Made by a program: the position numbers and the translations under genes
Shown: one piece after another, positions 34,199-45,952 of the stretch
Layout of the letters: each line of letters starts with the position of its first letter
Numbering within the stretch: the first letter of the stretch is position 1
NCBI GenBank assembly: GCA_037893225.1
Contig: JAZGUH010000005.1
Location: 372,001 to 436,000, forward strand
Direction: 5' to 3'
DNA: 64,000 bases
Source of the DNA: Hippasteria phrygiana
Lineage: Eukaryota > Echinodermata > Asteroidea > Valvatida > Goniasteridae
Notes under the pieces: model-generated
Seen by the model: only the letters and a program-made list of their open reading frames with translations
Database searches by the model: none
Told to the model about the DNA's origin: nothing

Positions 34199-35316
34199 AT
34201 AAAACCCCTTGAGTACCGTATTTTACAGGAGACGTCGGGGTGCCGCGGCGGCTCTGGCAGCCAAGCGAACCGCTACAATGTGTTTGTGCAGTCAAGCGCA
34301 ACCTCGTTACCATGGGTACGATCTTGCGGCGCCATGTTTTCCCACCATGCCTTGCGCGATCTTAACCCCTGGAATTGTGTAATTACCATATCCCACATAG
34401 TGGGATATGGTAATTAGGACTGCAGTCGATGTGTTTAACGCGCGACGCAGTGTTTTTAGTAGGAAGGTTTTATTTGTAGAATCAATCTTTTGGAAGGATG
34501 TGATTAGCTCCTAATAATGATGCCTAATGTTTTTCCCGCCTGACGTTAAATCTAACACTGCACTGAGTATATAGTAGTAACAGCCGGCCTGGTGGGATCG
34601 GGAGGAAGAAAAAGTATGACGACCGTCATGACCGTTTCCGCCCATTATCGCCGGATGTCAGTTGTGTAATTTTCCAAATGTTTTTCTCAGCTGTTTTCGC
34701 AAATTTGTCAAACCTTTCGATGCATCTTCTGCAGCGGCGGCAAACACTGTCATTGAGAATGAGCTGCTTTGTTGAATTGGATAAATGAGTAAATTTATTA
34801 TCGATTGGAACAATTTTGATTTCCGGCCTCGACTCGAATTTATAATATGTGTGCCTTTTCTATCTCTGTTTAAACATAAAATACATGTATTTCCTGACCA
34901 GAAAAAATCCATATCGTTTATCGTAGCCACCAAGACTAGTGGCCTTGTCTTGATAATGGAAAAAAAGTGCTCGGAGTCGTTTTGCTGATGTGACGTGACG
35001 AACAGGATGTTAACGCGGACGCGAGCGCACACAGGGCGTTCAACATTCGGATTACGCGCGCGGTTCACTTTCAGTACATAATAATTCATTTCGAATAGCC
35101 AGTCAGCGTCGTTAGCGTATTCCTCACGGCCAGGGGTTAGTGAAGGAACGCACACGCGCCCATGGAGTCGAGGATGAGTCAAGCGTAACCTATACACAAT
35201 AATCCAACAATGGATTGAAACTGCACAAACAGCAGCCAATGGCGTCATCCGGCCTGGTGGCACCACTGGTTTTTTTGCGCATATGTGCGTCATCCGTACG
35301 CGCGCAAGGGGTTAAC
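34199..35316. mobile_element. TTAACCCCTT MITE split by an inserted family A element
   Basis: The outer parts (34,199-34,300 and 35,176-35,316) together match the ~220-bp MITE at 55.9 kb, ending AAAACCCCTTGAGTACCG and CGTACGCGCGCAAGGGGTTA. Between them lies family A copy 3 (34,302-35,175, inverted), flanked by GTCAAGCGCAACC and GTCAAGCGTAACC, which look like a target duplication or repeated host sequence. The 211-codon minus-strand frame inside is not conserved in copies 1 and 2. Confidence 0.8.
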
Positions 35317-36970
35317 GCGTCCAAAGCTGTTGCTGATCGCGTCCATCACGTCGTGAGCAAAGCGCCCTCTTGCGCCCTGTTTAACACAGGAAGTCCTCAA
35401 TCCGGCCGCGCCGCGCCGGAAGATGATACACAATGTGTTGTGCGTCCGGGAAGTAAAACCAGATCTGATCGAACAGTTGCTGTGAAATTGCTTCTTGATG
35501 ATACTCTCGTCTTGGCTGACTGCATCAATCACGTACAATGTATTCCTTGAGGTGAGTACTTGGGTTGGTCGTTCTTAAACACTGTCAACAACCGTCACGT
35601 CAACGTGATGTCGGACAGCTCAATGAACTCGATTGTTCGCTAATTTGACTCGAGACAACTCGACCGTTTACTAAGTCGTCCGATGAGACAAGTCGACTTT
35701 GACATGCATGATAAAGACAACTCGACCATGCAAGGCGTTGTACATAATTCCAAATACCGCCTGGTTGAGACATCCAAATGGTAAAAAGGGATTGTGGGAA
35801 CGAAAAAGGGTTAATGTACAAATATAGCTATGTTATAGTCCGAGTAACTTGGACCCTTTATCGCCTTTTTTAACATTTGGACATGATCTGGCGATTAGTA
35901 GGGTCTAAAGGCAGCATTTGACGATTTTCTAAATTCTATTCATTATTTCAATACTTCTAAAATCCAAACAACAAAATCAGAATTCAACCTTACAACGGCC
36001 ACCAAAATTACTAGATATGCCACCATCTGAACAAGTGGAGTTCCATGATCAGATGAATGTACCAAGGTTTACTTATAAAAACATCAAAATAGAAATGAAA
36101 TTTACCGTTTAATTCCCAGAGACCCCCGCAGAACATGTCTTTTCGCTTTCTTGGAGTTCAAATAGTGACCCCTGGACCTTGCATGACGTCACCCTGATGC
36201 GCAGCGCCCGCATGCACCGCGCGACAAACTGTTTATGCCGGCGACTGTTTCGTGAAGAATTCCCTCCCCCCATGACACGCGTGCAACCTCGAATCAATAT
36301 ACTACATGTATCTACACACGAACAAGTACCGCAACCGTTATACCACTCATGCCGTCAGAGCCCCCGCCAAAAATTTTTGTTCTTACAAAATATTTCATAG
36401 TTTCCAATTAAAATCATACAATTTATCCCAACTGTCCATCCAGAATTCCAAACATGCTTTTGCATCCTTCAATTTGGTTGTGATTTTTCTGACCGGCAAC
36501 TTCACGAAATCCCGCGCAACCAACCAGTTACCATATCCATGCCATCATCCGACTGCAGCAAAATGTATGGCGACAAATAATGAATAATGAAAAAAAAGCC
36601 TATCACTTTTCAAAATGTCTCGGACAGTAAACTCATACTTTCATTCTCATGGCCTTACATGATTTTTTATTTTTTATTTTTCAATATTGTTGTCAGAAAT
36701 ATTAGACGGGCAATAACGGGACGCTGTATTATCACGTTTCCCGATCGGACTAGAGATTGCTCACCAACCTTCCCGAATTGTCCTGTCTTTTGATATAAAA
36801 ATATCCGACGGTGGTTTGGTTTTCATATTCCTCTGCGATGCCTGTGAAAATAGACATGCTCGTCGTTGCTCGGAGTATAGTCTCTATATTATCACGGTAG
36901 GCGGGAAGTGGTTTTTACAATGATCTCAACTTTTTGTATTTATAATTCGTCAAACATTTTTATTTATAGT

Positions 36971-38752
36971 TAAGGGTAGTGTACATGATTGGTCATTGTT
37001 GCAATTTTCAGAAATGGGAGGATTTGGGGTCAGTATTTAAAAGGAAAAATCGTTTCACTGACCTGTTCAAAGTTTTGCGAGAGAAAAACGGCGCTCGTTT
37101 TTAACCGCCGGGCGGATGATAGCCTTTAGTCAAGGTGCTCGTGGCTACCTGGATGCGTGACACGCCCCGAATGCCAGCATGTCCGGGGCGCGCCACTCGT
37201 CTGGGTATAGCCACGCGCGCCTTGACTAAAGGCTAGAGGGCAGTCTTCCAACGATTTCCAGCTGGAAATCGTTGGAAAACGATATAAATTTCCACTTTTC
37301 TTGACAACGACAGCACACCTAATGCCACCATTTCACAGGATGATTAAGACTACCATTAACTTACAGTCCAGTACATGTACAGTCGACTCTCGTTAATACG
37401 AGGTCCTCCGGACTTACGCAAATATCTCGTATTATCCGGGCTCTCGTCCTATCCGGACTGCAGGTTTTCCCCTTTATTTTGTATAAATGTGAGGTGTGGA
37501 TAGGCCCCAAACACAATGTACATACATTTAAATGAAACACACATCGTCTCGATATAATTGTATTGCCTTATATTGGTTATAAAAATGTTGCAAGCAGATT
37601 TTTAATAAAACAAGCAGTAATATTTAATAAAACAACACCTGAGCACAAGAACAAGACCGCTGGAGTTCGCCGACCGGGCGATTTGAGCTGCCTAAATCAC
37701 GGCGAAACCACTGCATTAGCTACACGCACGTAAGTTTTTCAATCACGCATACACATCTTGATGGGGCTCTTTAGTTGGTAACCATCACAGAAACTAGCCT
37801 AAGGCACACAAAAAGAGGAAACCAGTGCATTTTTGTGGACAACAGAGGGCGTTTCTCGAGGGTCTTCATTTATTCGTTTTTACGGTAAAATTGAAAAATC
37901 GAAATGTTGGGGTGCGACTGTCTGGGATTAATAAGCTCTAAAATTAATTTATAATCATGGGGGTAAATTAAATATTTTGAGTTATAAAAGGTATTATATT
38001 ACTAAACAAAAGAGGGCGCCAAACATTCTGCTGTTCATGATTGCCTTTTCGTTGGGTTATTTTTTTTCGGACGCAACTCGTGAAATAACGAACTTTATTG
38101 AATGGGGATTTTATACAAATTTCACAATGGGTTTGGATGGGGGGCTAGATTTCAGGAATTTTTAGCGGACGGCAGGGCAGCCGCAAACGCCCATTGTCCA
38201 ACTTTTAATAGCCCCCTCAAGCGGCACCAGACACAAAAAGCTGATGTCTACGTACGTGTACGCGGAGTGAAAACCACATTGAAGGATTAGCGAGCATTGT
38301 GACTGCGCCATTATCATAGCGGCATGAGACACAAACAGGTGAGGTATGTGGAGTGAAAAGCGCAGAATTAGCGAGCATTATCACCGCGCCAATTACAGTA
38401 GCTTTGCAAATTGAATGGGTTCGCTGATTGACAGGTTGTTTTCCAAGATGTTCGTGGAAAATAGATAACAACACATGCATTTGCGCTCTATCGGGCCGCA
38501 AAAAATGCTCGTCTTAGCCGAGTTCCCGCATAACCAGAGCTCGTATTAATGAAATTTTCTCCCATAGGAATGTGCACAATTCGGTCGGGACCAAAGAAAG
38601 TTCTCGTCTTAACCGGGTTCTCGTGTTAACCGAGCTCTCGTGTTAACCGAGCTCTTATTACCGAGAGTCGACTGTAGTAAGGTATTTTGTAATAATTCAG
38701 TAAAAAAAAAATTGGAGAATTACCAATCGTGTACACTACATGTAACCTTTAA
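36971..38752. mobile_element. TIR element TTAAGGGTAGTGTACATGATTGG, interrupted copy
   Basis: The ends are TTAAGGGTAGTGTACATGATTG and ACCAATCGTGTACACTACAT. The interior has a long palindrome (GATAGCCTTTAGTCAAGG and CCTTGACTAAAGGCTA) and GATTTCCAGCTGGAAATC. The uninterrupted copy is 46,739-47,221. The extra 1.3 kb is the pogo-like element at 37,380-38,674. Confidence 0.85.
37380..38674. mobile_element. Non-autonomous pogo/Tigger-like element
   Basis: It starts CAGTCGACTCTCGTTAATAC and ends CCGAGAGTCGACTG, flanked on both sides by TA, as in Tc1/mariner-pogo elements. Terminal sub-repeats such as CTCGTGTTAACCGAG recur near the right end. Frames within (37,977-38,290) show no transposase motif, so it is non-autonomous. 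Confidence 0.85.
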
Positions 38753-38889
38753 AGACGGATTTCGGGTAAAAAAAAACATGAAAATCTGTCAAGAGGAAGA
38801 ATGCCATTTCCCTACAATTTGTTACCATTCTAAATCCCCTTTTTGACACGATGTGTGTACATGTACGGTACTTGATCACCTCCACCCAT

Positions 38890-39400
38890 ATCTAGTGATC
38901 CACTCAAAATGAGAATATGCTCAAGTTACACCCCCCCAAAAAGTGAACTTTTTGTGCAACTTCGGTGCATGCACAAAACCAGCTGTTAAAATAATAGAGC
39001 GGATTTTTGAACATGAACGATGTTTTCCGATCGATTATCGGCCAGCGGCACTGCGCACGCCTCGGGGCTCGATATACAACAGCTGTTTGCTGATCGCTAT
39101 CTAGCTTGAAAATTCCAGCTCTAGGCTCATGACATGTGAGATTCGCCATTAGAGCTGGAAGTTATTCTATAGTGTACGTTAGGGTCGTTTAAGATCTTGC
39201 CGATATCTTCCGTTTCCCTGAATATATCAACTAAACACTCACTTAGAAGGTAGAGCAGTCATTCATGCAGCTTTTCATCCCCTCAAAATGAGAATATGAT
39301 CGTTTTAAACCCGAAAAAAAGTGAATTTTTCGTGCAACTCGGTGCATGCACAAAACCAGCTGTGTACAAAGCAATGGCGCAGTGATTCTTGGTGCCCGAC
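38890..39400. repeat. Pair of direct repeats, ~110 bp
   Basis: CTCAAAATGAGAATATG, GTGCAACT and CGGTGCATGCACAAAACCAG occur at 38,905-38,985 and again at 39,285-39,365. Confidence 0.8.
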
Positions 39401-39779
39401 CAAAACACGAAGGGCCAGACCACAACAATTTACCGTTTGAAGCTTACGGAGGTTTCCGATTACCATGCGGCCGGTGCGGTATGCACAGCTCGCGCGCACC
39501 CCCTCGGGGATTGCTATACGACGGCTGTTTCCTGATGCAATGACAGCTATAAGATTATGGACAAGAACGCATGCAATATACAATGACGGGCTGTTTTTAT
39601 TTCCTCGTTGCCTTTGCCTCAAATTACTGCTATTAGCCTCTATATTTTCATCTTGCTCTTTTGTTACAATTTGGTCAGTGTTTACCCGCAAATTTAATTG
39701 AGCAGAAATTGTATATTTCTTAAGATTTATTATCATGGAATACTGCCTCGGTGGATTCGGAAAAGGCAACGAGGAAATA

Positions 39780-40034
39780 AAAATCGTATTTTTTAGTGGA
39801 TGGAGGTTTATTGTTCCCGTCTGTAAAACCCTTGATACAACAGGGGCATGCAAACAAATGCTGTTTGAACGGTCCATAATATCAATCGCCATACGTAAAA
39901 CACCGGCGTGCTTTTACGTGCAATTTTTTTTTTACCGGTGCGGCATGCACTGAAAAACTTGATCGCCGAATATTCAAATATTCGGTCAAAGCCAGTTTTG
40001 AATATTCAAATACTAAATTATTCAAAAATGAACA
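39780..40034. mobile_element. hAT-like GGGCTGT/TTCGAATA element, partial copy
   Basis: It shares ACCCTTGATACAACAGGGGC, GTAAAACACCGGCG and CATGCACTGAAAAACTTGAT with 42,718-43,094, inverted, and ends AACAGCCCTA. The 195-codon frame on the minus strand (39,305-39,892) runs through it and looks fortuitous. Confidence 0.75.
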
Positions 40035-40260
40035 GCCCTATCCCCCTGTACGCATGGCATACGCAGTGGCTCCAACCCCCCTCCCCCATGTACGCATACA
40101 CACTCCATATCTCTTTTTGACTTCTCAGACGACCCTATTCTAGCATCATTAAACGTCGCAGTACACCTGCTATAATAGTATGATTTGAATGTCGCATCCA
40201 AAGACTGAAATAAATCACAAAATTTTGACAGAAAAAAAAAATTCAAACATTTTTATTAAC

Positions 40261-41010
40261 AGACCTGGAAATGATTGAACAGTGATATATTTTAAACCAA
40301 AACAGCAGTCAATGATGACATGATACACTATTTTTTGCATAGTTTGCTCTTGATGTTTCATGAGTGGTTTATTCAGGTAGTGAATAACGCTTTTCACGAA
40401 AATATGTGTTTGAACAAGAGGCAGTTGATATACAAGACGTATTTTTTGTTCTTTTGTTTACCTCCAGTACATAAGCTGATTTTGGACAGCACGTGGTTGA
40501 CTTGTACATACATACACCTGTACATTTCCGTTGTACACTGCCGGTTATAAAGCAGTCTTTTTGTTGCAGTCTAAAATTAGGGCGGAGTTGGCTGGCGGTG
40601 ACGCTGGGAAGATAAATTTACTTTTGGTTGGGGTGAAAGATACTGTGTTATAACTGTTTTTCGATGCACAAAAGCTGGTCCTTATTTATATGAGATAGTA
40701 CATTGATTTCATGACAATTCATTAACCCTAACCATCCCTAACCTGCCAAAATCAAACACCCCATTTGTGTTGAATTTTGTGTGATTGGGTACTGTAGAGC
40801 CTTGGCACCATCACTTTGCATGGGACTTGATGCCCTGATTTTGTCTAAGTACAAAGAATGTGCCATTGGTTTACTACACAGTGTTGGAGTTTGTGTGGTT
40901 AGGGAAGGATTCTAGTAAAAAGCCTTGGGCTGTTAGGGTTAAAAGCAAATTGTCGGTTTGCGTACGGTACGCATTGCCTTGGACCCCCTCCCACCCTGTA
41001 CTCTGCAATG
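40261..41010. repeat. Dispersed repeat, copy 2 (occupied site)
   Basis: It matches 18,809-19,320 from GACCTGGAAATGATTGAACA to GCGTACGGTACGCAT, but is interrupted by the TTAA element at 40,722-40,942. Confidence 0.85.
40722..40942. mobile_element. TTAA-flanked ~215-bp MITE (CCCTAACC ends), copy 1
   Basis: TTAA precedes CCCTAACCATCCCTAACC, and GCTGTTAGGG is followed by TTAA. The empty site at about 19,250 has one TTAA, so the duplication is read directly. A near-identical inverted copy is at 45,548-45,768. Confidence 0.9.
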
Positions 41011-41028
41011 TCAACAACCCCCCTTCGT

Positions 41029-41335
41029 GCGAAGTGGCGTTTGTGCGAAGTGCCGTTTGGGCGAAGTGGCGTTTGGGCGAAGTGGCGTTTGGGTGAAGCG
41101 GCGTTTGGGCGAAGCGGTTGAGGGCGAAATGGTTGAGGCCGAAATGGGCAAAGTGGGAAAATGGGCAAAGTGGGAAAATGGGCAAAGTGGGAAAATGGGC
41201 AAAGTGGGAAAATGGGCAAAGTGGGAAAATGGGCAAAGTGGGAAAATGGGCAAAGTGGGCGAAGTGGGAAAATGGGCGAAGTGGGAAAATGGGCGAAGTG
41301 GGAAAATGGGCGAAGTGGAAAATGGGCGAAGTGAC
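41029..41335. repeat. 16-17-bp tandem arrays
   Basis: About 41,029-41,120 repeats GTTTGGGCGAAGTGGC-like 16-mers. About 41,144-41,335 repeats GGGCAAAGTGGGAAAAT, shifting to GGGCGAAGTGGGAAAAT. Multiple frames on both strands stay open as artefacts (e.g. FPLCPFSHFAH). Confidence 0.92.
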
Positions 41336-41900
41336 TGAAAATCTTAAATACAATACCGAAACACTCAGTGCACATTATTTTATACTGGTGACGAGAAGTA
41401 TTGTTCCATCTGGTAAGTCTTTAAATGCTACATGTACATCAATATTTATCTGTATCCAATTTTGTATTGTGCATGTACAGCTACATGTACAATGTACGTG
41501 TACATTACATGATGAGCGGGAGTAAAATACATACCAGGAAGTGTGACGCATTGATATTATCAGTATACAGCATGCTATTTGTATGCTAATTAGGGACAGT
41601 CCCTGCTTAATTTTATGCTCGCTGCTGTTGTATACTTCGACCTGAGTCCACCTCATTAACCCCCGGAAATAAAGAATCGCTTGTAACCATTTGGGTGTGA
41701 AGGGTTGGTGTCCTAAATCTAATTCCAAAAATAAGGTAGTTTGGATACATTTGCTGGTCCCAACTAACCGAATCCTTGTTATGCTAATATAATACATTTG
41801 TACCACAGCCGTTTTCACTGTGAATATCACAATGAAAATACTTATTATGTGCGGGGAGGGGGCATGTAATTTTGCAGCCAGCAGAACTGTGTAAATTTGA

Positions 41901-42100
41901 GTCAGGTTGGCGCAGTGGTTACTGTCCCCGCCTTTTTAGCGCTGTGGCCCGGGTTCGATTCCTGCCCCGGTCCACATGTGGATTGGGTTTTCAGTCCCTA
42001 CCTGATTCCGTGGGTTTTCCCCAGAATATTCTTCTGGGGTTTTCCTCCCACCTCTAAAACTGTAACTTCTTCTCATTGTCTTCTCTCTACGGGTTTCTTC
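41901..42100 (+). repeat. tRNA-derived SINE
   Basis: It has an A-box-like TGGCGCAGTGG (41,908), a B box GGGTTCGATTCC (41,951-41,962) at tRNA-like spacing, then a non-tRNA body (GGGTTTTCCCCAGAATATTC, GGGGTTTTCCTCCCACC). It does not fold as a normal tRNA and the body follows directly, so it is a SINE, not a tRNA gene. Confidence 0.8.
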
Positions 42101-42191
42101 AGGCTTTCAAGCTACAGTGCTTAGGGCGCTTTTGAGGAATCCAGAAAGAATTAAAACAAAAAATTTAAAAACGTGTACAAGTTCTGTATAT

Positions 42192-42360
42192 ATGTTCGAG
42201 GACAAGAGGAGAAAGAAAATACAAAGGAACCTTTCTTGTCCTCGGGAGTCTGTCTCTTTTGTTGAAATCGGTCCTCGGACGTAAAAATATGTGCTTAGTC
42301 TATGGCGTTGGGTTATATTAAAGGAACAATAGGAAACACAAAGCATTGTCCTCAGTAGTA
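42192..42360. mobile_element. GAGGACAAG element, partial copy
   Basis: It shares GAGGACAAGAGGAGAAAG, TTTTGTTGAAATCGGTCCTC and ATTAAAGGAACAATAGGAAA with 10,921-11,090. Confidence 0.75.
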
Positions 42361-42717
42361 TGAGCTCCGTGCACAACTACCCCCTCAGCGGAAAGAAAAG
42401 GCGAGTTGGGGGGTCATATCGACGCCATCTTACCTGACTTCAATTTAAGTGTCTGGTTCCCGCTGTGATATCCTTATTGAAAAAGCAATTATCGAGAGTC
42501 AGCGAACAGACAAAGCAATCCCACTGGTATACGAGTATCAAATGAACGAGGAGCGCAGTGCGTAATACCAGCGACGTACTCCCCATGGAAGTGCGATTGC
42601 TATGTGGACAGCACCCTCATTCGACGGCGCACGAAGACCATAGGGAAAACAGGACTGCATGCAGAAATCATTTATTTCATCTGCAGACATCTGCAGACTA
42701 TTGATCTAGGTCAAGTG

Positions 42718-43094
42718 GGGCTGTTCATTTTCGAATAATTTAGTATTCGAATATTCAAAACTGGGTTTGACCGAATATTTGAATATTCGATACTCGCCGA
42801 TCAAGTTTTTCAGTGCATGCCACACCGGTAAAAAAAAAACATTGCACGTAAAAGCACGCCGGTGTTTTACGTATGCCGATTGATATTATGGATCGTTCAA
42901 ACGGCATTTTTTTGCATGGCCCCTGTTGTATCAAGGGTTTTACAGACAGGAACAATAAATTTCCGTCCACAAAAAATTACGATTGACACGTATCTGTACG
43001 TGCATCTTTTCGAATATTCGAACTGGCAAAATGGTATTCAAATATTCGCTTGACGATCAAATATCGAATATTCGGTATATTCGGGACAGCCCTA
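42718..43094. mobile_element. hAT-like GGGCTGT/TTCGAATA element, complete copy
   Basis: The left end is GGGCTGTTCATTTTCGAATA and the right end is TATTCGGTATATTCGGGACAGCCCTA-like, with many TTCGAATATTC words inside. Fragments occur at 50,236-50,306, 50,850-50,925 and about 59,158-59,205. Confidence 0.78.
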
Positions 43095-43472
43095 AGGCCA
43101 AGTAAAAAAAGAAAATGTTAAGCGTCCGGGGTTTGTTTTTTTTATAAAAGGAAGGAGGAGGGGCTTTGTTTTTTTCTGTTTTATTTTCAAGATGGTCGCC
43201 ATTCTTTTGTAAAATTTCTGACACCCGTAGGTTTTTCAACTGTTCTAAGACACAAAAATGAAAGAGACATGTTGAATTGAACATGTTTACAGTGGTTTTA
43301 ATAGTTTTACATACAGGAAGCTGATATTTTATTTTCCGATGGATCGGTTGACATTTTGTGGTTTTTTTGCACCTCATTTTCCACTGGTAAAGATTTTTTT
43401 TAATGCAGGCTTCCCCCAAAAAGGAAGCGGGCGAGGACGCTAAACATGTTTTTTTGTATTACTTTGCCTTAG
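43094..43472. mobile_element. TIR element with AGTAAAAAAACATGTTTAGCG ends, copy 3
   Basis: AAGGCCAAGTAAAAAAAG at the left pairs with CTAAACATGTTTTTTTG and ACTTTGCCTTA at the right. It abuts the hAT-like element. Confidence 0.8.
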
Positions 43473-44304
43473 CAACAAAAGCGCACAATTTTAAGCCCAC
43501 TGTACACACTTGCATCTTGCTGCATTAAAAAAAAACTCCTGTTCTGAAGCCTAAAATGGAGCCGGCTACCCTATATATCAAAACACACTGAAATACATTG
43601 AAATACACACAAACTGTGAGAGTTGGTGTTTAGAGTTTTTGATAGGCTGTGATAGTTATAAGTATAGGAGGAATAATTATTTAAACCCTCCTATGCAAAC
43701 ATACATTCTGAGCCATGTTGTTGTATGGGTCAAAATCAGTCAAGGTGATTGTTTTTGACCCTCCTGCCATAGTACAAAACCACATGTAATCTGATCATGT
43801 CTGTGTAAAAGTATAGCAGGGGAGGTGGAAGGAAATTTTGACTGATTTTGACCTTTTAAATAGTAGGAGGGTTGCACCCATATACATACATGTACATGTA
43901 GTATTAACGCGGAGACTTTTACGAACAATATATACGAACAGCAATTTCTGATATTCAATTTATGGGATTGCAGCTTTCTTTAACAGGTACCCATGTATAC
44001 CCATGTGGGTTTTTTCAATCGAGTACCTGCATGTAATTCCCATACCACCCGTACACATGGTTAATGCACACCCCCAGTCAGTACAATTCTAATCAAGTTG
44101 AAGTTCCAGCATTCACTGTGCACATGCATTGACCGTATACAATGACATCATTGTGGGTGGGGCACTTCAATGGATGTGGGAATACAAGGGGGAATTCCCC
44201 TGAACCATGGTTACACTTTGTTTATAAATACAACACAGTGTGCATTGCAAAGAGCATGCTGCTTATTTCAGTGGCTTATTTCAGGGTGAGGCATATCAAT
44301 AAAA

Positions 44305-44600
44305 TGTGACCCGCTCTACAAAAAAGGGTATTATGTCACGTTGTGCATAAAAAACACAGGGCTGTTCTGTGTGAAGAGAGTGAAATAATCTTCACATATT
44401 TCTTATTTATTTGTTGCTTCTTTTGTACATGTATGTAGATGTTTATCATTTATCTTCGGAAAGGTTAATATTGATGAATATTTGCCCTTATGATTTCTTT
44501 CCAATGGCTATATCTCTAAATGCACTTATATTAAATTTGAAAATGGGTCTATCGACATTAATGACCCCGTTTGGTGTGACACGGAAGGGGAATTTGAGAT
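44305..44600. mobile_element. TGTGACCCGCTCTACAAAAA element, partial copy
   Basis: The left end TGTGACCCGCTCTACAAAAA and the word GGGTATTATGTC are shared with 51,819-52,280, along with TTAATATTGATGAATA-like interior words. Confidence 0.65.
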
Positions 44601-45547
44601 TGTAGTTACATGTAGTATATACAATTATTTTCCATTGATTTTTGTCACAATACATTCAGTACCCATCAACAAGTTTGTTTAGCAAAATAAATCAACATCT
44701 AACAGAGTATTTAAGAAGTTAGACCTAGGATTATCTTCAAAATGTTTATGTTTGTAATATAAACCAAACAAGTAACATTTCTAGATGGACATTTGTCATA
44801 TAGTGTCCGTCCATGTTTCAACATTATTTATATCACATCTTAATTTGTTAAAATACCCCAAAATTTGTCACAATTTTCAGTTAATAAAATAATGTCTGTC
44901 CATGTTACAAACATAATGCAGAGGTGAGATTTATCAGGATTTTTCCTGATTTGAGGATTTTTTGTCTGGATTTCAGAATGTTTTTTTTTAAAGAATCTCT
45001 TTTGCAATCTGGAGTTCCTGAGGTGTTGCCCTAAAGGTGTTTTTACCTGTAAAAGTGGATATATACATATAGACCAATAAAAACGGATATTTTAAGGGGG
45101 TGCCTTTAGGCAAATGTTGATCTGGGGTCCTCGTGAATTTTAAAAATAATAATACCCAAAAACATATTACCATGTGCGGGCTAGTAAAACTCGTAACAAG
45201 CAAGCGAGGACTGCAGTTAGTCGGGGAAAGAAAGTTAGCACAAGGCCTGTATTGGTACAGTATTGTAAAATAATTATTACCGGCGATGGGTCATTTGAGA
45301 GAAATTGCCATAGACTTGTGCACAACATTTTTATAACTTTCATGAAGCCTAACCCCACTTTCCCTTATCCTACCTCCACGAATTTTGCTATATTTATGTT
45401 TTGGACCATTCTCTATCGATACAACTCAGTTTCGACAGTAAAATTCTGCCTCTAAATAGGGGCTGTGACATTAGGGAGACATTGAAATGTCTCCCCAATG
45501 TCACTCGTCTCCCTATGGTATAAAAAAAATGATGACAAAATATCTCC

Positions 45548-45768
45548 TTAACCCTAACAGCCCAAGCCTTTTTACTAGAATCCTTCCCTAACCACACAAA
45601 CTCCAACACTGTGTAGTAAACCAATGGCACATTCTTTGTACTTGGACAAAATCAGGGCATCAAGTCCCATGCAAAGTGATGGTGCCAAGGCTCTACAGTA
45701 CCCAATCACACAAAATTCAACACAATGGGGTGTTTGATTTTGGCAGGTTAGGGATGGTTAGGGTTTTT
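45548..45768. mobile_element. TTAA MITE (CCCTAACC ends), copy 2, just upstream of semaphorin
   Basis: It is the inverse of 40,722-40,942 with near-complete identity, ending about 65 bp before the semaphorin ATG. The open frame leading into the semaphorin exon starts in this element and is not evidence of a longer N terminus. Confidence 0.88.
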
Positions 45769-45834
45769 AAGGGTATTTTAACAGGTATAATTCACAATGT
45801 TACATGTACATCCCTTTTTGTTCCCTCTGTCAGG

Positions 45835-45952
45835 ATGCGTGCTTTCTCGCTGATGTCATTGGCAACCTTGTCCGTTGTCATTGTGTTTCCTGGCCAGCTT
45901 CCTGAGGTGTTGGCGTTGAAGCTGACTGGATGGGAAACCCTACCATCAAGAG
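45835..45952 (+). CDS. SEMA-like: Semaphorin coding exon 1: signal peptide
   Basis: It encodes MRAFSLMSLATLSVVIVF, then LKLTGWETLPSR, and ends AGAG|GTATTT (phase 1). The donor is only five bases from a transposon end. The splice joins exon 2 to give a GAT (Asp) codon. Confidence 0.82.

Larger units (their letters stand above)
29366..45547. other. Intergenic region, OAS-like gene to semaphorin
   Basis: I recognise no host exon. Identified contents are a GGGTACCCG TIR element (30,303-30,754), hairpins (32,355; 33,501), TIR elements (32,746; 42,718; 43,094), repeat family A (34,199-35,316), a pogo-like insertion (37,380-38,674), dispersed repeats and a TTAA element (40,261-41,010), a tandem array (41,029-41,335) and a tRNA-derived SINE (41,901). 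Stretches such as 35,320-36,960 and 44,600-45,540 look like ordinary non-coding DNA. Confidence 0.55.

Noticed and set aside
34658..35293. 211-codon minus-strand frame
   Set aside because: It lies wholly in repeat family A and is broken differently in the other two copies; no domain motif.
35215..35550. 111-codon plus-strand frame near 35.3 kb as an exon
   Set aside because: It begins in the MITE end and has no recognisable motif or clear acceptor; GC-rich composition alone can explain the open frame.
37977..38290. Frames inside the pogo-like element as a transposase
   Set aside because: No helix-turn-helix or DDE motif and too short; the element appears non-autonomous.
39305..39892. 195-codon minus-strand frame
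   Set aside because: It runs from a hAT-like element into flanking repeat DNA; no motif, and the shared part is not open in the other copy.
40874..41375. Overlapping ~160-codon frames (FPLCPFSHFAH repeats)
   Set aside because: Products of the 16-17-bp tandem array, open in several frames at once.
41901..41975. tRNA gene
   Set aside because: A and B boxes are present, but no full cloverleaf forms and a SINE body follows immediately.
45676..45834. N-terminal extension of the semaphorin frame upstream of ATG 45,835
   Set aside because: The upstream frame is inside a TTAA MITE copy, and an acceptor-like CTCTGTCAG lies directly before the ATG.
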